Shown piece after piece: positions 59,612-64,000 of a DNA stretch of 64,000 nucleotides. Source of the stretch: Lamellibrachia satsuma (lineage: Eukaryota > Annelida > Polychaeta > Sabellida > Siboglinidae); NCBI GenBank assembly GCA_033239005.1, contig BSQZ01000029.1, forward strand, positions 7,052,923 through 7,116,922. The letters run 5' to 3'. Every line of letters starts with the position of its first letter. Position 1 is the first letter of the stretch. The translations under genes and the position numbers were made by a program. The notes under the pieces were generated by a model. That model was not told where the DNA came from, searched no databases, and saw nothing but the letters and a program-made list of their open reading frames with translations.

Positions 59612-60110
59612 GGAGGCCATATCGTAAAAAAGACATAGATAAGCTAGAAAGAATACAACGAAGAGCAACTGAGATGATTCCAGAATTAAGATACCTTAGT
59701 TACGAAAGTCGCTTATTACGATGTGGTTTGACAACACTAGAGACCAGGAGACTAAGAGGAGACCAAATAGAAGTGTTTAAAATAGTGAACGGTTATGAGG
59801 ATGTTGATAGGAATATGTTCTTCAAACTTAAAGAAGGCAGTAGAACCAGAGGACACAAAGCAGCATTAGTTAAGGAGCAGTGTAGGTTGGACATGAGAAA
59901 GTACTCTTTCTCACAGAGGGTGATAAATGAATGGAACAAACTGCCAAATGATTGTGTTAATGCTAGTAGTGTGAATATGTTTAAAAATAGAATTGACAGA
60001 TATCTGATAAGGGCGGGCTACACATAGATGAGAAAATTGTTGGACTCTCGATAAGCCAATGGCTTCCTTGTCCACTTGCCATCTGGAACTTGTTGTTCGA
60101 GATGGCAATC
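59612..60110 (+). pseudogene. CR1-like LINE 3' end (RT C-terminal region and 3' UTR)
   Basis: Open from 59612 to 60027: DIDKLERIQRRATEMIPELR, TLETRRLRGDQIEVFKIVNG, KYSFSQRVINEWNKLPND and SVNMFKNRIDRYL. This is the conserved region after the RT thumb in CR1-group LINEs, followed by the same 3' UTR as at 45560. Typical 5'-truncated insertion. Confidence 0.9.
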
Positions 60111-60541
60111 TTGTTAAATGTTGTTAAATCTTGTTAAATCAGAGACGTTTCAGCTCTCTGTCGTCGTCCAGGTTATAGCTACGGTTGTCGCGACCGTCGT
60201 TTTTGGTAGTGGTGTTTTGGCATCGCCTAGCAGCGTCGATACTCGCAGCCTATATTGACTCTGTTTTCGCTCAATTTCTCACGTTTCACACGTTACTTCT
60301 TAACTATAGGAGAGCGTAGTGCTTCTACCTTCTTGCACAAAGTTATACCTTGCACTTGGATAATGATAAAGAGATAATGGACACATAACATTGGTTTCAA
60401 TTGTCTCAGTCACAAAGTAATCATTTATGAACTCGATGTTTTCAATCCATCCGTACCTTTCCTATCTCATCCTCCATCCGTCGACAAAGTTGAACCGTTG
60501 TTGATTGTACCCACGCAATTAACATCAATGTAGTAATAGTA
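60111..60541. other. No recognisable feature
   Basis: Contains a short ATCTTGTTAAATCTTGTTAA repeat. Otherwise unique. Confidence 0.45.
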
Positions 60542-60993
60542 TTCTTGAAATATATACATGTTTTATCACCATACTAAATTGTTTTAACCCATTGGAAATC
60601 CGTTTCGCTCATATAGTGTATGATTAGTTTATATAACACCAGCAGTCGATTTAATAAAACAAATGCATAGTTAATTCAAATCATCCAAAGATTCGACTTT
60701 AGCGGTTAGATATGGAAAGACTAAAAATAGTGGATATCCAAAATAAATATACAAAGTTAAGATATTTCACCAAGATTGAAATTTGTTAGTTTTCAGCGTT
60801 TCCATTTTCACATCACTTAATATTTTACCAAACATGAAGTAATTTAATTGTTTTTTTATGATGATTTCATTAAAAAGTTCCTACTAAAGTTGCATAAACG
60901 GACTTGAAAGATGCAATGGATATTAGGCAGGTTTTATTTTTTGGTAATATGAATTTAAAACGAGAGTAGCAAAAATCGAATTGATGAAGTCCT

Positions 60994-61073
60994 TTTACTG
61001 TATCTTAATGTTGAGCGTATTTCAATTTCGCGGTCGTAACTTACATATTACCCCTTTGTCAAGCTCACCGGAA

Positions 61074-61152
<79 letters not shown>

Positions 61153-61346
61153 GAAGTATATATAACGCAGGTTGCATATTGAGTTGCTTGTGTATCACTG
61201 ATCCTGGATTATACCAAATAAATAAATGGGTTGTTGCTGTTGTTGATGATTCCTCAGAAGGGAATTGTCTTCCGGTGAGCTAGACAACGAGGTAGTATGT
61301 AAGTTACGACCGCGAAATTTAAATACGCTCAACATTAAGACACACA
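60994..61346. mobile_element. MITE-like inverted-repeat element, copy B
   Basis: Arms 60999-61075 and 61255-61342 are inverted repeats as in the copy at 481-835, around a (TA)n tract. Confidence 0.65.
61075..61150. repeat. (TA)n microsatellite
   Basis: TA tract inside MITE-like copy B. Confidence 0.97.
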
Positions 61347-61352
61347 AGATAT

Positions 61353-61607
<255 letters not shown>

Positions 61608-62044
61608 ACATATAACATCCTCCTTCCGTGATCTTCTTCCCTGTTAATATGCAATAAATATGCCGTGACAAAAAAAAAATGGCTGATCTGGCAGGATGTG
61701 AAGCAAATCAGTAGGACTGAGGGACATATCAACTGTTAGGGGGATAAATGCCCAATTTAATATGGGGAATGGTTTACCTCACACAGCTGCCGAAACGGTG
61801 CTGGAATTAATCGGTCGTAGAAGAAATGGAACAATATCGATATTCCTTTAAATTGACCCACTCCACTAGTGAAACGGCTTGACAGTTCACAGGCCTAGCC
61901 TTCAAATGACTAAACGCGTGGCATTAAATAATTAAGCATGAGTGGATGAAGTTAATGGCTTTTCCATAACGTTTGAAACAAGAGTTTAAATAATTAAGGG
62001 CATTTCACTAAATGATTCTGTACGCGAATCAGATATTGATGTAG

Positions 62045-62670
62045 AGTTGCAGAGTCCGGGAAAGGCAGAGAGGCAGTAGGGCAGAGGGACAGAGGTTAAT
62101 AGAGGAAGAGGTTGAGGGATTGGAGAGTAACAGAAGTTGAGAAGGGCAAAGGTTGAGAGGGACAAAAGGACAGAGGGGCAAATGTTTATATGGGCAGAGG
62201 TTGAGAGGGGCAGAGGAGCACGCTGAGAGGAGCAGATGTTGATAGTGGCATAGGTTGAGAGAGGCAGAAGGGGAAGATTGGCAGAAGTTGAGAATGGTAA
62301 AAGTTGAGAGGGGCAGAAGGACAGAGGTTTAAATGGGCGGAGGGTGAGAGGGGCAGTGGGGCAGGGGTTGAGAAGGGCATAGGTTGGGAGGGGTAGAAGG
62401 ACAGAGGGGGATAAATTTAGATGTTTAGAAGGGCAGAGGGGCAAAATTTGAGAAGAGCAGAGGAACAAATTAGCAGAGGTTGAGAGTGGTAGAGGGGTTG
62501 AGGTTGAGAGAGGCAGAAATTGCGAAAGGCGGAGTGTGAGTGGTGCGGAGGGGTGGATGGGCATATGTTTAGAGGGCAGAGGGAGAGAGGTTTAGAAGGG
62601 CATAGTTGTAGAAATTGAGATGTGTAAATAGGCACAAGGAGAGAGGTTGAGAGGTGCAGAGGAGCAGAAA
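62045..62670. repeat. Purine-rich minisatellite, third block
   Basis: GAGAGGGGCAGAGG/GTTGAGAGG repeats as at 9150-11080. It runs directly into the next signal-exon paralog and appears to have replaced its start codon. Confidence 0.9.
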
Positions 62671-62679
62671 TTGAGTGGT

Positions 62680-63650
62680 GTAGATATTTATTTATCTTGG
62701 TGGGGATACTGTGTTCAAGTGGGACCCGTGCAACCGGTAAGACATATTTGATGATTGGGTGAATTATGAACAATTGTGTGAATTGTTATACAATGAGGCA
62801 TCAGGTCTTTGCGAGATCCTCAAAACACTAACTAGTTCAATCCTTTGTATATATTTTAATTCCAACACAAACTGGACGTTTACATCTACACTTCGTTCAC
62901 TTGCGTCACCATTGCCAGGTAGATATGTTTGTAAAGCGCATTGGAATTGAACAACGTGGTGTAAAGTTGACATGCATTGTTAACAAGCCTGGCGTAAACA
63001 TAAAAGTCGTTGTTCGATACGACTACAATGTGTTGTGTTCGTGCTAATTGTGTTCGTGCTAATCCAACAAAAGTAAATGATAATCAACCAATAAAGCCTT
63101 AGTTCCAATGTTTGTTGTGAATTCTGGGAACAATCGGTAGATCTGAACTAGGTTTGAGCTGTGAATATAAATATGCAAATAACTTAATTGGCTGATAGGT
63201 ACTAAGACAAGAAATTATATAATTCAGATTTCTATGTTTTAATTACTATGCAAGCATAAGCACAAACAACTACACAGTCATAAGAAATGACGTATTGTTT
63301 ACATGAGAGATTATTAATTCTGCAGCTGTGGCACAAATGAACAAGACAAATGGAATAAACACAAATTATTATACGATAGTTACTCAGTAATTTACAAGAA
63401 AACAAATAATAGAGTCCTGGGTATATGTAATTATTATAAGGAAATAATTCCGATTATGCAGTAATCGGCCAGGGATTTATTTACCCTGAGAAATAACTAC
63501 TAATAGCGTCTAACATTACCCATCGATATCCAAACATCAAACCAAAATAAACTGTATCGTTATATTCACCATGGCTAAAGATAAAACATAGCTATGTTTG
63601 CTTACGTACCACGTAACACAACCCTGTGCTAAGAGCTACAAAGTCAGTTA
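62680..63650 (+). pseudogene. Decayed paralog of the small secreted-protein gene (fourth copy, lost start)
   Basis: The exon-1 hydrophobic segment (ILVGILCSSGTRATG, ending at 62736 with GTAAGA donor) is kept but has no ATG; minisatellite sequence takes its place. The exon-2-like block (WTFTSTLRSLASPLPGRY, then in another frame GIEQRGVKLTCIVNKPGVNI and VVVRYDYN) is frameshifted. About 90% like the copy at 58240-59270 by eye. Confidence 0.6.
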
Positions 63651-64000
63651 CTTATAATAATAATTCGGCCCTTTTGTGTCCACTCTACATTCACGCTGAT
63701 TTGTCTGCTCGCTGAGATCCCTCACACATGTTTTTAGTCTCATCTTCTACTCCTTGTTTCTGAGATAACACATGACATTAGTTTACCAATCACTGTCTCC
63801 TGGTCTAGTCCACTGATAAACGAATCCTTAAATGTTTAGTGTAAATAACAAAAAATACCCCCTAGTCAGGTAATACTCCGGTCCTTGCCTACTTAATATG
63901 CAGAATTCTCAAAGATAAACAAACCCGAGCCGATGATACGCACACGGGCATGCTTGAGTAAACAAGTTACATAATACTGGGCGGTTTTAACAAAGGCCGA
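63651..64000. other. No recognisable feature
   Basis: Unique sequence to the window end. No credible open frame. Confidence 0.45.

Overview
This window looks like nuclear DNA of an aquatic invertebrate, most likely a lophotrochozoan such as a bivalve mollusc. The species assignment is inference. It rests on the AT-rich background, intron-split secreted CUB/EGF modules, CR1/L2-like LINEs, Polinton/Maverick (virus-like) remnants, a pogo-type DNA transposon, and many very long (TA)n, (CA)n and minisatellite tracts. There are no operons, bacterial genes or rRNA, and no tRNA gene that I can support.

Layout. 0-1.4 kb is a segment repeated in direct orientation at 60.5-62.0 kb; each copy carries a small inverted-repeat element built around a (TA)n tract. 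1.6-2.6 kb is a decayed transposase-like gene. 3.46-5.57 kb is a 69-bp satellite. 6.39-6.84 kb (minus) is a possible intact two-exon gene for a small secreted protein. Decayed paralogous segments lie at 11.3-12.0, 58.1-59.3 and 62.7-63.65 kb, each preceded by the same purine-rich minisatellite. 7.4-8.4 kb is a LINE fragment. 13.33-16.22 kb is a complete pogo-type transposon with TIRs, a TA target duplication and an open transposase. 16.9-18.1 kb (minus) is another transposase-like relic.

The main host locus is on the minus strand at 20.5-36.35 kb. It has two exons forming one CUB domain, a run of 114-bp phase-1 EGF exons, and a 473-bp terminal exon encoding an unrecognised cysteine-rich C-terminal domain. 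About half of the EGF exons are damaged, and the CUB domain carries a TGG-to-TGA change, so the locus is either decaying or uses only a subset of its exons. Part of it (24.8-30.7 kb) grew by tandem duplication of an exon-plus-intron unit of about 1.4 kb.

Two copies of a LINE/Polinton junction (32.0-34.7 and 37.5-44.9 kb) interrupt or flank this locus. In the second copy a 5.4-kb internally deleted Polinton (38.43-43.83 kb) with protease, capsid-type, pVI-like and integrase remnants sits inside an L2-like LINE whose two halves can be read on either side. 46.6-49.7 kb holds a nearly full-length decayed CR1-like LINE. 50.3-55.6 kb holds a decayed Polinton-type DNA polymerase B gene with zinc-finger exons. 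55.6-64 kb is minisatellites, LINE scraps and the duplicated segments described above.

Most long open frames are artefacts of simple repeats. The best gene candidates are the pogo transposase, the small secreted-protein gene at 6.4-6.8 kb, and the CUB/EGF locus. All calls come from reading the sequence; no database search was run.
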